Under the pieces are notes generated by a model. It saw only the letters and a list, made by a program, of their open reading frames with translations, was not told where the DNA came from and searched no databases. Of a stretch of DNA of 64,000 nucleotides, positions 16,965-25,295 are shown one piece after another (the first letter of the stretch is position 1; each line of letters opens with the position of its first letter). The translations under genes and the position numbers were made by a program. Origin of the DNA: CAYZJB01 sp964602985 (GTDB taxonomy: Bacteria; CLD3; SB21). The stretch lies in NCBI GenBank assembly GCA_964602985.1, contig CAZRTJ010000011.1:40171-104170 (forward strand), written 5' to 3'.

Positions 16965-17144
16965 ATGGGAAAGAAAATGAAATTGAAATTGGATGAGATC
17001 AGAGTGGAATCGTTCACGACGTCTCTAAATGACGATGAAAAACGAGATCTCAAGGGCGGGCTGCTGGAATCCTCTGATGGTCCCTCATGGGATGCAGGAG
17101 CTGCCTGTACGTATTGTCCCTCGAGAGCATATGGCGCTTGCTGA
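16965..17144 (+). CDS. Class I lanthipeptide precursor 3
   Basis: A 59-residue peptide: leader MGKKMKLKLDEIRVESFTTS, an acidic spacer ending LKGG, then a short core beginning LLESSDGPSWDAGAA, with three Cys and ending AYGAC. GGAG precedes ATG 16965; an in-frame ATG at 16914 is possible, as in precursor 1. The core is the most pinensin-like of the three in size. The upstream LanB elimination copy is truncated, so the intact one at 6366 would have to act in trans. Confidence 0.85.
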   Translation: MGKKMKLKLDEIRVESFTTSLNDDEKRDLKGGLLESSDGPSWDAGAACTYCPSRAYGAC

Positions 17145-17158
17145 GAAATGAATTGCAT

Positions 17159-17185
17159 ACCCAGGCGACGCTAAGTCGCCTGGGT
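17159..17185 (+). terminator. Hairpin after precursor 3
   Basis: ACCCAGGCGAC (17159-17169) pairs perfectly with GTCGCCTGGGT (17175-17185) around loop GCTAA, 14 bases after the precursor stop. The T tract is poor (TATGTCTTC). Same position and design as the hairpins after precursors 1 and 2. Confidence 0.6.
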
Positions 17186-17230
17186 TATGTCTTCGATAGA
17201 CCAACTTACAATGAAACCAGGAAAGAATTC

Positions 17231-19459
17231 ATGATGACAAGACTCATAGTGTTCTTGATTTTGTTTGTATTGCCTTCTATCGCGCAAAACAGCGCCAGGG
17301 ATGTTGAAAACATAGCGGCCTTTAGCAGACTGTACGGATACGTTCGTTATTTTCATCCATCCGACGAAGCCGCCTTGGTTGATTGGAATACATTCATTGT
17401 GCAGGGAATAAAGAAAGTTCGTTTAGCGGGCAACGCTAAGGAATTGCAGACGGTTTTAGAAGGTATTTTCTTGCCAATTGCACCAACCTTGCGCATTGGC
17501 CCTTCAGACTTTGTGTTCTCAGATTCGATTCATGAGTCTACGGATATTGGCAGCATCACTGCCTGGCAACATAGAGGTATCCAACTAGGCTTTCCCCCGT
17601 ATCTGAGTAGTCGAATTAACCGGATAGATTCAGCAAACTCCGCTCTGTTACATTATATCTCTCGAAGCGGAGCTTCTCACTCGACATCGAACCTAGACTT
17701 GAAAAGTCTTTTTTTCAAACTGTCAATTCATGCAAAATCCAGTAATTCTGGCGGACAACTCAGACTCAGAGCCTGGAACAAGAACTATGTAGCCGCATTG
17801 AACAAATCTGTGCTAATTGATAGTTCGTCGAATTGGAAGGAGTATGTTTTGGAAGGACACTGTGATTCATCCACCTGGTCTGTGATGTTTGAAATTACTC
17901 CTAATCAAGTCACTGAGCTTGGTATTGACGACGTTAGCTTCGAACTGATCGATTCACAACAGGCTAAGGAAACTCTGCTCAAAGAAGATTTTGAAAACGG
18001 AAGGTCAGCGTTGAGGATTAGTGGATCTTTGTTTCATGCATCGCTGCCCACGAGGTCGTCATTCAATGGATCACGATCGCTTTTGCTTCAAAAGAAGAAT
18101 TATCAAATGGGACAATTGTTCGACCAATTCCCAAGGTATGGAGAAGCGATTTCTAAACCGATTAGCAATGAATTGTCCTGTCATGTCCCATTGGCGCTCT
18201 CATCGAAGCAATCGGAAGTCGATTATGGCTTTCACAGACAGGAATCGCTTCAAATGGACAACCATAACATCTCAGTACTTGATGAATCAGTGCGAATGGC
18301 CAATGTCATCATTGCGTGGAACTTAATACAACATTTTTATCCGTATCGAGATGCCTTCACGGGCGATTGGGAAAAGATATTACTTGAAATACTCAATCGA
18401 ACACGAGATGACAAAACCTCATTTGATTTTTATGTCACCTTCGCGAAGATGATGTCTGGAATAAGGGATGGTCATTGTCGAGTTAAGTATAAACCAGAAT
18501 ATAAAGTGGGATATTTTCCTTTTATCGCTGAACTCATTGAAGACAACTTAGTTATCGTTCACTCTGACGACACTTCTCTTTTCCGGCCTGGTGATAAAGT
18601 TTTGGCGATCAACGATGAAAGCATTGATGCTGTACTTCGAGCCAAAAGGTCGATCATATCCGGCAGTCAACAATGGCAGGATTTCGTTCTGACGCATCGG
18701 TATGATGAACGAAGTTTTGACGGTGGACCCCTTAATTCTAGCGCAGTTATCGTTATTCAAAGAGGTAACGACACACTCATAGTCCATTGTAAGAGAAACA
18801 CAGAGGATGTCCGCAAAGCGCGCACGATAAGAATTCCGACCAGACAATCAATCGAGCACATCGGCGAAGGAATTTATTATGTAGATATTTGCCAAATATC
18901 ATACACGTCGTTTATGGACAACTTTGAAACCCTAAACAACGCGCATGGTGTAATTTTTGATTGTAGGGGGTATCCAAGTGACGATGTTTGGGATATCTTA
19001 GCGCATCTGACAGACGCGCCGATGTCGACTGAAAAATTATATATTCCCGAAATTATTTATCCTGACTATGAAGGCCCTATTGGCATAGACTCGTCTACTA
19101 TGTGGACGATAAATCAACGATATCCCCGCTTGAAAACTAAGGTTGTTTTCCTACAAGACAAAGGATGTATTAGTGCGGCCGAATTACTTCTGGCGTTTGT
19201 CAGGCACTATAAACTGGGACACTTGGTAGGCGAAACCAGTGCCGGGGCTAATGGAAATTGGAATGTTGTTGATCTGTTGGGGGGCTTCAATCTTTCATTC
19301 ACGGGAATGAAGGTCTTGCAACAAGATGGCTCTCCCCATCACGTCCTTGGAATTCGGCCCGATGTAGTTGTATCTAGGACGCTTGAAGGAGTTAGCGCAG
19401 AACGTGACGAGATTCTGGAGGCGGCATTCAAGATTCTCAACCGTAAAACTCTAAAATAA
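17231..19459 (+). CDS. Secreted S41-family peptidase
   Basis: A 742-residue protein. The open frame reaches back to 17087 through the precursor region, but ATG 17231 starts a proper signal peptide (MMTRLIVFLILFVLPSIAQN). An N-terminal segment with LYGYVRYFHPSDEA is typical of large FCB S41 peptidases. Then come a beta-rich region (~190-300), a second helical NLIQHFYPYRD segment, a PDZ-like GDKVLAINDESID, and the catalytic block with VIFDCRGYP and GCISAAELLL (Ser648, Glu651), then GETSAGANG. Unlike the protein at 9857 it carries the canonical SAAE nucleophile motif. It directly follows precursor 3; leader or product processing is a reasonable but unproven role. Confidence 0.85.
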   Translation: MMTRLIVFLILFVLPSIAQNSARDVENIAAFSRLYGYVRYFHPSDEAALVDWNTFIVQGIKKVRLAGNAKELQTVLEGIFLPIAPTLRIGPSDFVFSDSIHESTDIGSITAWQHRGIQLGFPPYLSSRINRIDSANSALLHYISRSGASHSTSNLDLKSLFFKLSIHAKSSNSGGQLRLRAWNKNYVAALNKSVLIDSSSNWKEYVLEGHCDSSTWSVMFEITPNQVTELGIDDVSFELIDSQQAKETLLKEDFENGRSALRISGSLFHASLPTRSSFNGSRSLLLQKKNYQMGQLFDQFPRYGEAISKPISNELSCHVPLALSSKQSEVDYGFHRQESLQMDNHNISVLDESVRMANVIIAWNLIQHFYPYRDAFTGDWEKILLEILNRTRDDKTSFDFYVTFAKMMSGIRDGHCRVKYKPEYKVGYFPFIAELIEDNLVIVHSDDTSLFRPGDKVLAINDESIDAVLRAKRSIISGSQQWQDFVLTHRYDERSFDGGPLNSSAVIVIQRGNDTLIVHCKRNTEDVRKARTIRIPTRQSIEHIGEGIYYVDICQISYTSFMDNFETLNNAHGVIFDCRGYPSDDVWDILAHLTDAPMSTEKLYIPEIIYPDYEGPIGIDSSTMWTINQRYPRLKTKVVFLQDKGCISAAELLLAFVRHYKLGHLVGETSAGANGNWNVVDLLGGFNLSFTGMKVLQQDGSPHHVLGIRPDVVVSRTLEGVSAERDEILEAAFKILNRKTLK

Positions 19460-19498
19460 TCGATTCTTTAGTATGGCTCCGGAAAAAGTATACGAAAG

Positions 19499-20221
19499 AT
19501 GTCTATGCTTTTAGTCCAAACGGTGAAGCCATCCACGACGTTCTTCTTTGCTGTACTCACTCTCTTCTGGGTTCCTGAGAGTCGCGGACAGAGTGTTTTC
19601 GAGGACTCATCTGTAGTTTTCCTGAACAATGCGGGTGAGCGGCTTAGTTTGGGCGAGGTGAAAGACATTGTCGGCCGCGGTCATTTCAAAATCTTAGAGA
19701 GAAGAAATGCACAAACGGGAGCGCGAACCGCGATCTTGATGGCTGCTGATTCAAATGAGGTGAAAAAAGCCGAAATTGAATCGACCAGACGAATCGCCAA
19801 ACTAAAGGGCAAATCACTGGCAGGACTTGAATTTCATGACCGGAAGGGAGTTCGCCACGCACCCGGTTCCGGCGCGGGCAATGTCCTGGTGATAGCTTGC
19901 TGGTTTATCGCGTGCCGACCTTGTATAGACGAAATGCCGATCCTAAATTCAATCGCAAGTGACTATCATGGCCGCGGCGTTACATTCCTGGCCATGGGCC
20001 GAGATGAAAAGCTGCCAACCGAGGACTTTTTGAGAAATCATGAATTTCTGTACTCGAATGTTCCTTCAAGCGGTTCGGTGTTGGACAGCTTGGGCGTCGA
20101 GGTCTATCCGACTCACTTGTTGATCGACCGTAGCGGCACGATTCGAGAAGTCATTCTGGGAAAAGATGAAACGCTTGAAGAAAAGCACAGAGCGATGATC
20201 GAGAGGTATTTGTACAGGTAG
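19499..20221 (+). CDS. Secreted TlpA-like thioredoxin
   Basis: A 240-residue protein with an N-terminal signal sequence and a C-terminal TlpA/AhpC-type thioredoxin fold (residues ~105-240). Key features: VIACWFIACRPCIDEMP with active CRPC at 139-142, a LGVEVYPTHLLIDRSG block containing the cis-Pro (YPT), and a final helix. It should reduce or exchange disulfides in the periplasm. As last gene of the island, it may keep Cys-rich peptides or the proteases in the right redox state (inference). Confidence 0.85.
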   Translation: MSMLLVQTVKPSTTFFFAVLTLFWVPESRGQSVFEDSSVVFLNNAGERLSLGEVKDIVGRGHFKILERRNAQTGARTAILMAADSNEVKKAEIESTRRIAKLKGKSLAGLEFHDRKGVRHAPGSGAGNVLVIACWFIACRPCIDEMPILNSIASDYHGRGVTFLAMGRDEKLPTEDFLRNHEFLYSNVPSSGSVLDSLGVEVYPTHLLIDRSGTIREVILGKDETLEEKHRAMIERYLYR

Positions 20222-20265
20222 CCGCTACGTGCGATGATGGGGAGGAGATTACTCCATCTCTGATC

Positions 20266-21186
20266 TCATCTTCTGCAATGCCGGTCAAAGAACGACAGCA
20301 TCCGCTCTTCGTATTCTTTGCCTCCTGCCGTGGACAGGTTGAAATGATCTCCGGCCGGGATTTCATAGAATTCCTTCGTAGCTGAACGCAAATTGCGAAA
20401 GACGCGCTCACCGTATTCGATCGCGATGTGTCTGTCTTTGCGTCCGTGAACGACGACCACAGGCTGATGAACCAGCTGGGCCGAATTTTCCGGACTCACC
20501 TGGTCGATTTCGAAATCTGCAATCCTGCCGGCTTTTGCCAACGCCCCATCCGACAGACCGCGCCAGCGAAGAATGATCTTTCGAGTGAGATAGTCGGAGG
20601 TAATTTCACGAAGGGTCGCGAACGGGCTTTCGATCCATCCGCACGTCAGTCGAGGCTCCACAGCCAGGGCTTGCACGGCAATCGCCGCCCCCAGTGAGTT
20701 GCCATACACACCCAAAGGCGTCAAGGTCTCGTATCGGCGGGACAAGGTGTCGATGAGCGTGCGAATATCCTGCTTCTCCCAGAATCCGTATGTGCAATAC
20801 TCCCCTTCGCTTTCGCCGTGCGCGCGCAGGTCGATCAGAACGACCTGGAAGGAGTGTCTTCGGAGTTTGTCGGCCAGCGGCAGCATCGCTTCCTTGCAGT
20901 TTGCAAATCCATGCAGCACGAGGATGGTTCCTCTCGGTTCGCCATCCGCATGAATGAACCAACCCTTCAGGCGAATGCTGTCTTGAACGGTGACGACAAG
21001 ATCATCCGCCGGTATGCCCATGTCCCTGGGGGAACGGTACGGGAGCGACTTTGCGATCTCGTCACGGGTGACGCGGTGCGGTTTGACAATCGCGTACGGC
21101 AGAACATCGCAGGCCACGAAGGGTGCCGCGATCAACACAATCATGGTGACCGTCAGCGCGATGGATGTTTGTCTATGGACGATCAT
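20266..21186 (-). CDS. Alpha/beta hydrolase, probable lipoprotein
   Basis: A protein of about 306 residues if started at the Met whose signal reads MIVHRQTSIALTVTMIVL and ends in FVAC. A GTG at 21240 would add 18 residues. The hydrolase core shows an oxyanion turn (LVLHGFANCKE), the nucleophile elbow GVYGNSLGAA, the acid in VVHGRKDRHI and the His in PAGDHFN; counted from GTG 21240 these are Ser182, Asp269 and His299. It resembles the BAAT/peptidase S9-like 'serine aminopeptidase' group. Substrate unknown. It is convergent with the thioredoxin gene and marks the return to higher G+C sequence. Confidence 0.85.
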   Translation of the reverse strand: MIVHRQTSIALTVTMIVLIAAPFVACDVLPYAIVKPHRVTRDEIAKSLPYRSPRDMGIPADDLVVTVQDSIRLKGWFIHADGEPRGTILVLHGFANCKEAMLPLADKLRRHSFQVVLIDLRAHGESEGEYCTYGFWEKQDIRTLIDTLSRRYETLTPLGVYGNSLGAAIAVQALAVEPRLTCGWIESPFATLREITSDYLTRKIILRWRGLSDGALAKAGRIADFEIDQVSPENSAQLVHQPVVVVHGRKDRHIAIEYGERVFRNLRSATKEFYEIPAGDHFNLSTAGGKEYEERMLSFFDRHCRR

Positions 21187-21288
21187 TCGTGGCAGGATGG
21201 TTTGCTGGCGCCGTCTCAAAATCTCCGATTCTCTGAACACGCAGATGCATGTCCTAACAGACCGGATGCGCGTCGATATGTTGCGTTG

Positions 21289-21831
21289 CTATCCTTCCCT
21301 CACCAGGTACAGGCGGTTGTCATCGACGGAGTAATGCATCGGCGCGATTGAGATTTTCGGATAGCGCAAGCGGAGGCGGCGGACTTCGTTGCGAACAAAA
21401 TCGATTTCGTTGTCGATTTCAAATATCGGCGCAAAATTCAGAAAATGCTCTTCCGCCCGTTCCCTCTCCCATCCCGCGTTCTGCACGAGTCCCGCGACGA
21501 ACTGCTCCCTCCTCGATACGAGATTGACCATTCCGCATTTGTTGTGACCGATCAGGGCCAGATGCCGGATCTCTCCGACGCCGATGGCGAAGGAGACTTT
21601 GAATTCGCTGTACCGCAGGTTCGCTCCTCCGGCCCGAAGGATGAACGCAAAATTATTGGGGATGCATAATTGATTTCGATTATCCATGCACATGCCGATG
21701 AGGAGTTCGGCACGCTCGTAGTCATCAAAGGGCCGGGCGAGATTGTGATACTCCAGTAGCCGTCCGATGGGCGCACCGCGGTATTCCACAGGGATATCGT
21801 CTATTGTCGTGACGGGAAGGAGTCGGTCCAT
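21289..21831 (-). CDS. Beta-carbonic anhydrase family protein
   Basis: A 180-residue protein with the beta-class pattern: zinc/active-site CMDNR (Cys48, Asp50, Arg52), FAFILRAGGAN, then LIGHNKCGM (His96, Cys99). Enzymes of this class interconvert CO2 and bicarbonate. It is slightly short and its C-terminal HYSVDDNRLYLV strand is as expected. The first motif lies at the usual distance from the second. It resembles the compact carbonic-anhydrase-like subgroup, so activity is likely but not certain. Confidence 0.85.
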   Translation of the reverse strand: MDRLLPVTTIDDIPVEYRGAPIGRLLEYHNLARPFDDYERAELLIGMCMDNRNQLCIPNNFAFILRAGGANLRYSEFKVSFAIGVGEIRHLALIGHNKCGMVNLVSRREQFVAGLVQNAGWERERAEEHFLNFAPIFEIDNEIDFVRNEVRRLRLRYPKISIAPMHYSVDDNRLYLVREG

Positions 21832-21937
21832 TGGCAGAATCTCCGTTACGTGTGGGTCAACTTGTGCAATCGGGATATCAATTTCAACCCACTTTCAATC
21901 ATGAATCCGCGGCGCCGACCTGTTCACGCTGCCTTTG

Positions 21938-22672
21938 TTACTGCTTGGAGTATTTCAAAATCAGCGACTCGATTTCCTTGAACTGCTGTCTGCGCGCAAT
22001 GGCCAGCGCGTTATCGCCGCTGTCTTTTCCGACAAGGTCGGTTCGAGCGCCGTTCTTCAACAGCCATTCGACAAAATCCTTGTGTCCAAAATAGACGGCC
22101 CAATGGAGCGCGGGATCGTTGTTGATATCCAGCGTCTGAATGTCGGCTCCCTGGTCGACGAGCAATTGACCCAGCATCACATTCCCGTCCCGCGAGGCTT
22201 CGATAAGTGGAGTTGTCGCATACCGACAGCGGTTGACGACATTGGGTTTGGCGCCGTGTGACAGGAGGGCGCGGGCAATTCCGGAAAAACCCCATCGCAC
22301 GGCGACCGACAGCGGGTAGTATCCCGACGCATGCCGGCGGTTCGGGTCGGCGCCCTCCTTCAGCAAACGCGCCACTCCACTGGAGTCTCCGGCCATGACA
22401 CGGGACATCAATTGATCCGGTCCTGTTTCCAGACGATCCAGGTAGTCGATGAGTTTGGCAAACGCCGCTCGCTGATTTCGTTCCATTGCGTAGTCCAGCG
22501 CCGTGTAGCCTCTGGCTGGGTATCGATAGTCCAGGTTGACAGAATCCTCTTGCAGATAGAGGTCCACACTATCCACGTGTCCGCGCGCCGACGCAAAGAT
22601 GATTCGCTCGTTGACTTCCTGAGAAAAGCCGAACGAGGTAACGATGCACAACAACCACCCCACGAATTTCAC
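21938..22672 (-). CDS. Secreted ankyrin-repeat protein
   Basis: A 244-residue protein with a signal peptide (MKFVGWLLCIVTSFGFSQ) and about five to six ankyrin repeats. Examples are the ARGHVDSVDLYL, GYTALDYAMERNQ, GVARLLKEGADPN, GYYPLSVAVRWG, GQLLVDQGAD and PALHWAVYFGHKDF units. Ankyrin stacks bind other proteins; the partner is unknown. A 260-base gap separates it from the divergently transcribed TonB receptor and should hold promoters for both. Confidence 0.88.
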   Translation of the reverse strand: MKFVGWLLCIVTSFGFSQEVNERIIFASARGHVDSVDLYLQEDSVNLDYRYPARGYTALDYAMERNQRAAFAKLIDYLDRLETGPDQLMSRVMAGDSSGVARLLKEGADPNRRHASGYYPLSVAVRWGFSGIARALLSHGAKPNVVNRCRYATTPLIEASRDGNVMLGQLLVDQGADIQTLDINNDPALHWAVYFGHKDFVEWLLKNGARTDLVGKDSGDNALAIARRQQFKEIESLILKYSKQ

Positions 22673-22932
22673 AACTAACCTCCCATGATAGGATCATCAG
22701 AGAAATCAGTGGGCAATTTGGCGGATTGGCACAAGAGAATCACCAACGGAAATCAGTTTGCAGTTCAGATTCCGGATTTTGACCCGTCCGTGGGAGGAAA
22801 CGAAAGGCAGTTTAAATTCATGTTTTTCTTTCACCGACGGAATGAATGGCGTCCTGAAACACGAATCAGGACGACTACCCGAGCCTCGTTGCGTAGGTTG
22901 TGCATTGTCGTTGAAAACCAGAGGAAAGGGCA

Positions 22933-25290
22933 ATGAAAAGGGTAATGAAAAATCTGATGCGCGTGCCGCGTTTGTTGGTTTTGTTCCGTGTGACGCTTGT
23001 AGGTGTTTACATGGGATTGTCGGAGACGGCAGAAGCTCAGTCTCCCACCGCTTCCATCAGCGGATTCATCGTCGATGGATCCAATGGGGAGACACTCATC
23101 GGTGCCAATGTCTTCCTGAAACCCGGCTACCGCGGAGCGACCAGCAACTCGCGGGGATACTACGTTATCCCGCGTGTGGAAGCGGGGCGGTATACCATCC
23201 ACGTGCAATATATGGGATACCAACCGTATGCAAGCGAGATCACGATAGGCGAGGGTGAGACGGCACAGGTGAATATCCAGTTGGTCGGCGAGGCGCTGGA
23301 GACGGAGGAGATTGTCGTGGTCGGGGACTCGCTTCCTCGTATTGAGGAACTGTATCGTCGACCGGTTTCGAAGCTGGAACTGACGGGCGTGGAGATCGCG
23401 AAAATTCCGCAGGTGGCGGAAGCGGATTTGCTACGGTCCTTGCAGACGCTTCCCGGCGTGGTGTCCGTGTCGGATTTTTCGTCGGCGTTGTATGTGCGCG
23501 GGGGGTCGTCGGATCAGAATTTATACTTGATCGACGGGACAGATGTGTACAACCCGGAGCATGCATTCGGTTTATTCTCGACGTTTAACACCGACGCGAT
23601 CAAGAAGGTGGAGTTGTCGAAAGGGGGATTTGGGGCGGAGTATGGCGGTCGGTTGTCGAGCGTGCTGAATGTGACGAACCTGGACGGTAATCGTGAGGAG
23701 TTCGAGGGGAGCGCCTCGCTGAGCTTGCTATCGGCACGGACGACTCTGCAGATGCCGATCGGCCGGCGCGGGTCGATTTCCGGTTCGATTCGCCGCACAT
23801 ATTTCGACAAAACCATCGGCGCGGCGATTGAAGATCTGCCTGCCTACTACTTCTGGGACGGCAATGCCAAGGCCCATCTCGAGTTGAACCGCAAGAATTA
23901 CCTGACCCTCAGCGCCTATGGGGGCCGCGACGTGCTTGGGTACACGTATAATGAGAAAGCAACCTCACCGACGGGATTTGACGTCACATGGGGGAACACG
24001 ACCGGAAGCGCACGGTGGACACACGTCTTTTCTCCTCAGCTGTTCTCGAACTTCTGGGTCACCGGCAGTCGGTTTCGGTCGTCGTTCCGGAATACGGAGC
24101 CCTTCGACGTGTTCGACAAGAACCGAGTGTCCGACGTAACGGTCAAGGGCAGTCTGGAATACTATGCATCCCGCGAGTGGACTCTGCGGTTCGGGTTCGA
24201 ACAGAAGTTTCTACGCTACGCGTACACGGAGGAGTATCCGGATCGAGTGGTCGATATTCGACGAGATCCGCGTCAGAGCACGGCGTATGCTCAGGTTAAT
24301 TACAAGCCGGATGCCCGATGGGACATCGAGTCCGGAGTTCGACTCGATCGATGGGATGCAGCGAAAAATTACACGAATGTCGATCCGCGTCTCACCGTGC
24401 GGTACCGGTTGACCGAGACGATCAATCTCAAGGGGGCCGCCGGAATCTACCATCAATACCTGCATCGGTTCGAGCGACCGTTCTTCGTGGGCATCTGGTC
24501 GTCATCGGATGAAAACCAGAAAGACTCCGAATCCAAACATCTGATCGTGGGTATTCAGCAGTCCTTTTCGAATGCGATAGAAGTAGAAATCGAATCGTAT
24601 TACAAGACGTACGATCGCATTCACTCCCTAAATCCCAACGTGATCACGGCGATTGAGCCCGAGCGGAATGATGCGAACGGGAAAGCGGTGTACACCCAAA
24701 CACGTGGGCTGTTCCTCACGGGCAAGGGTGATTCCAAAGGAGTCGAGGCGCTGATACGCAAAACCGCCGGACCCTGGACCGGCTGGGCCTCGGTGACCTG
24801 GTCTACCGTGGGCGTTCGCTACGACCGCGTCAATGACGGCCGGACGTTTGCGCCCCGGCACGATCGTACGATGAATATTAATCTGGTCGCGAATGCAGAT
24901 GCTCGAAACCTTCTGCGGTCTTTTCGCGGAGAATCCTCGCAACGGGACGCTGGTCAGTGGATTGTTTCAGCCGGGTTCTTCTTCAACTCCGGTCAACCAA
25001 TCACCGTTCCAGCATCCAAATACGTCATTCGGCGCTCTCCGGATGATGTGTCCTGGAGGCAGGATTACCCGTCGCAAATCAATCGATACCGTTTGCCTGC
25101 GTATGCACGTCTCGACGTCAGCGTGAGTTATGCGAGACGGTTTACGCACTGGAGTTTCGAGCCGTATCTGCAGGTGTACAATCTCGGTAATCGTAAGAAT
25201 GTATGGTTTCTGGAGTACGATGGCGACAAAGTGAAGAAAGTAAACATGTTTCCCGTGCTTCCGACGATCGGATTTAATTTCAAATTCTAA
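22933..25290 (+). CDS. TonB-dependent receptor with carboxypeptidase-regulatory-like domain
   Basis: A 785-residue outer-membrane receptor. Order: signal peptide (to about residue 35, AEAQS); a CarboxypepD_reg-like Ig domain (~40-125; ASISGFIVDGSNGETLIGAN, NSRGYYVIPRVEAGRY); a plug domain (~155-255; LLRSLQTLPGVVSVSDFS, LYVRGGSSDQNLYLIDG, GFGAEYGGRLSSVLNV); then the beta-barrel ending NFKF. GAGGAAAGGGCA precedes ATG 22933. It is paralogous to the partial receptor at 1-1320 and followed by its own DUF4249 lipoprotein. Confidence 0.95.
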   Translation: MKRVMKNLMRVPRLLVLFRVTLVGVYMGLSETAEAQSPTASISGFIVDGSNGETLIGANVFLKPGYRGATSNSRGYYVIPRVEAGRYTIHVQYMGYQPYASEITIGEGETAQVNIQLVGEALETEEIVVVGDSLPRIEELYRRPVSKLELTGVEIAKIPQVAEADLLRSLQTLPGVVSVSDFSSALYVRGGSSDQNLYLIDGTDVYNPEHAFGLFSTFNTDAIKKVELSKGGFGAEYGGRLSSVLNVTNLDGNREEFEGSASLSLLSARTTLQMPIGRRGSISGSIRRTYFDKTIGAAIEDLPAYYFWDGNAKAHLELNRKNYLTLSAYGGRDVLGYTYNEKATSPTGFDVTWGNTTGSARWTHVFSPQLFSNFWVTGSRFRSSFRNTEPFDVFDKNRVSDVTVKGSLEYYASREWTLRFGFEQKFLRYAYTEEYPDRVVDIRRDPRQSTAYAQVNYKPDARWDIESGVRLDRWDAAKNYTNVDPRLTVRYRLTETINLKGAAGIYHQYLHRFERPFFVGIWSSSDENQKDSESKHLIVGIQQSFSNAIEVEIESYYKTYDRIHSLNPNVITAIEPERNDANGKAVYTQTRGLFLTGKGDSKGVEALIRKTAGPWTGWASVTWSTVGVRYDRVNDGRTFAPRHDRTMNINLVANADARNLLRSFRGESSQRDAGQWIVSAGFFFNSGQPITVPASKYVIRRSPDDVSWRQDYPSQINRYRLPAYARLDVSVSYARRFTHWSFEPYLQVYNLGNRKNVWFLEYDGDKVKKVNMFPVLPTIGFNFKF

Positions 25291-25295
25291 GGACC

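Larger units (their letters stand above)
16596..17001 (+). repeat. 0.4-kb duplicated segment, copy 2
   Basis: Near-identical partner of 7221-7623. Differences are scattered single bases and small indels in the intergenic part (for example extra bases around 16820-16840). Both hairpin arms, the strong Shine-Dalgarno and the leader start are preserved. Confidence 0.85.

Noticed and set aside
22685..22936. Short plus-strand ORF just before the second TonB receptor
   Set aside because: No ribosome site, no recognisable domain, and it runs into the receptor start; more likely promoter/5' UTR DNA.
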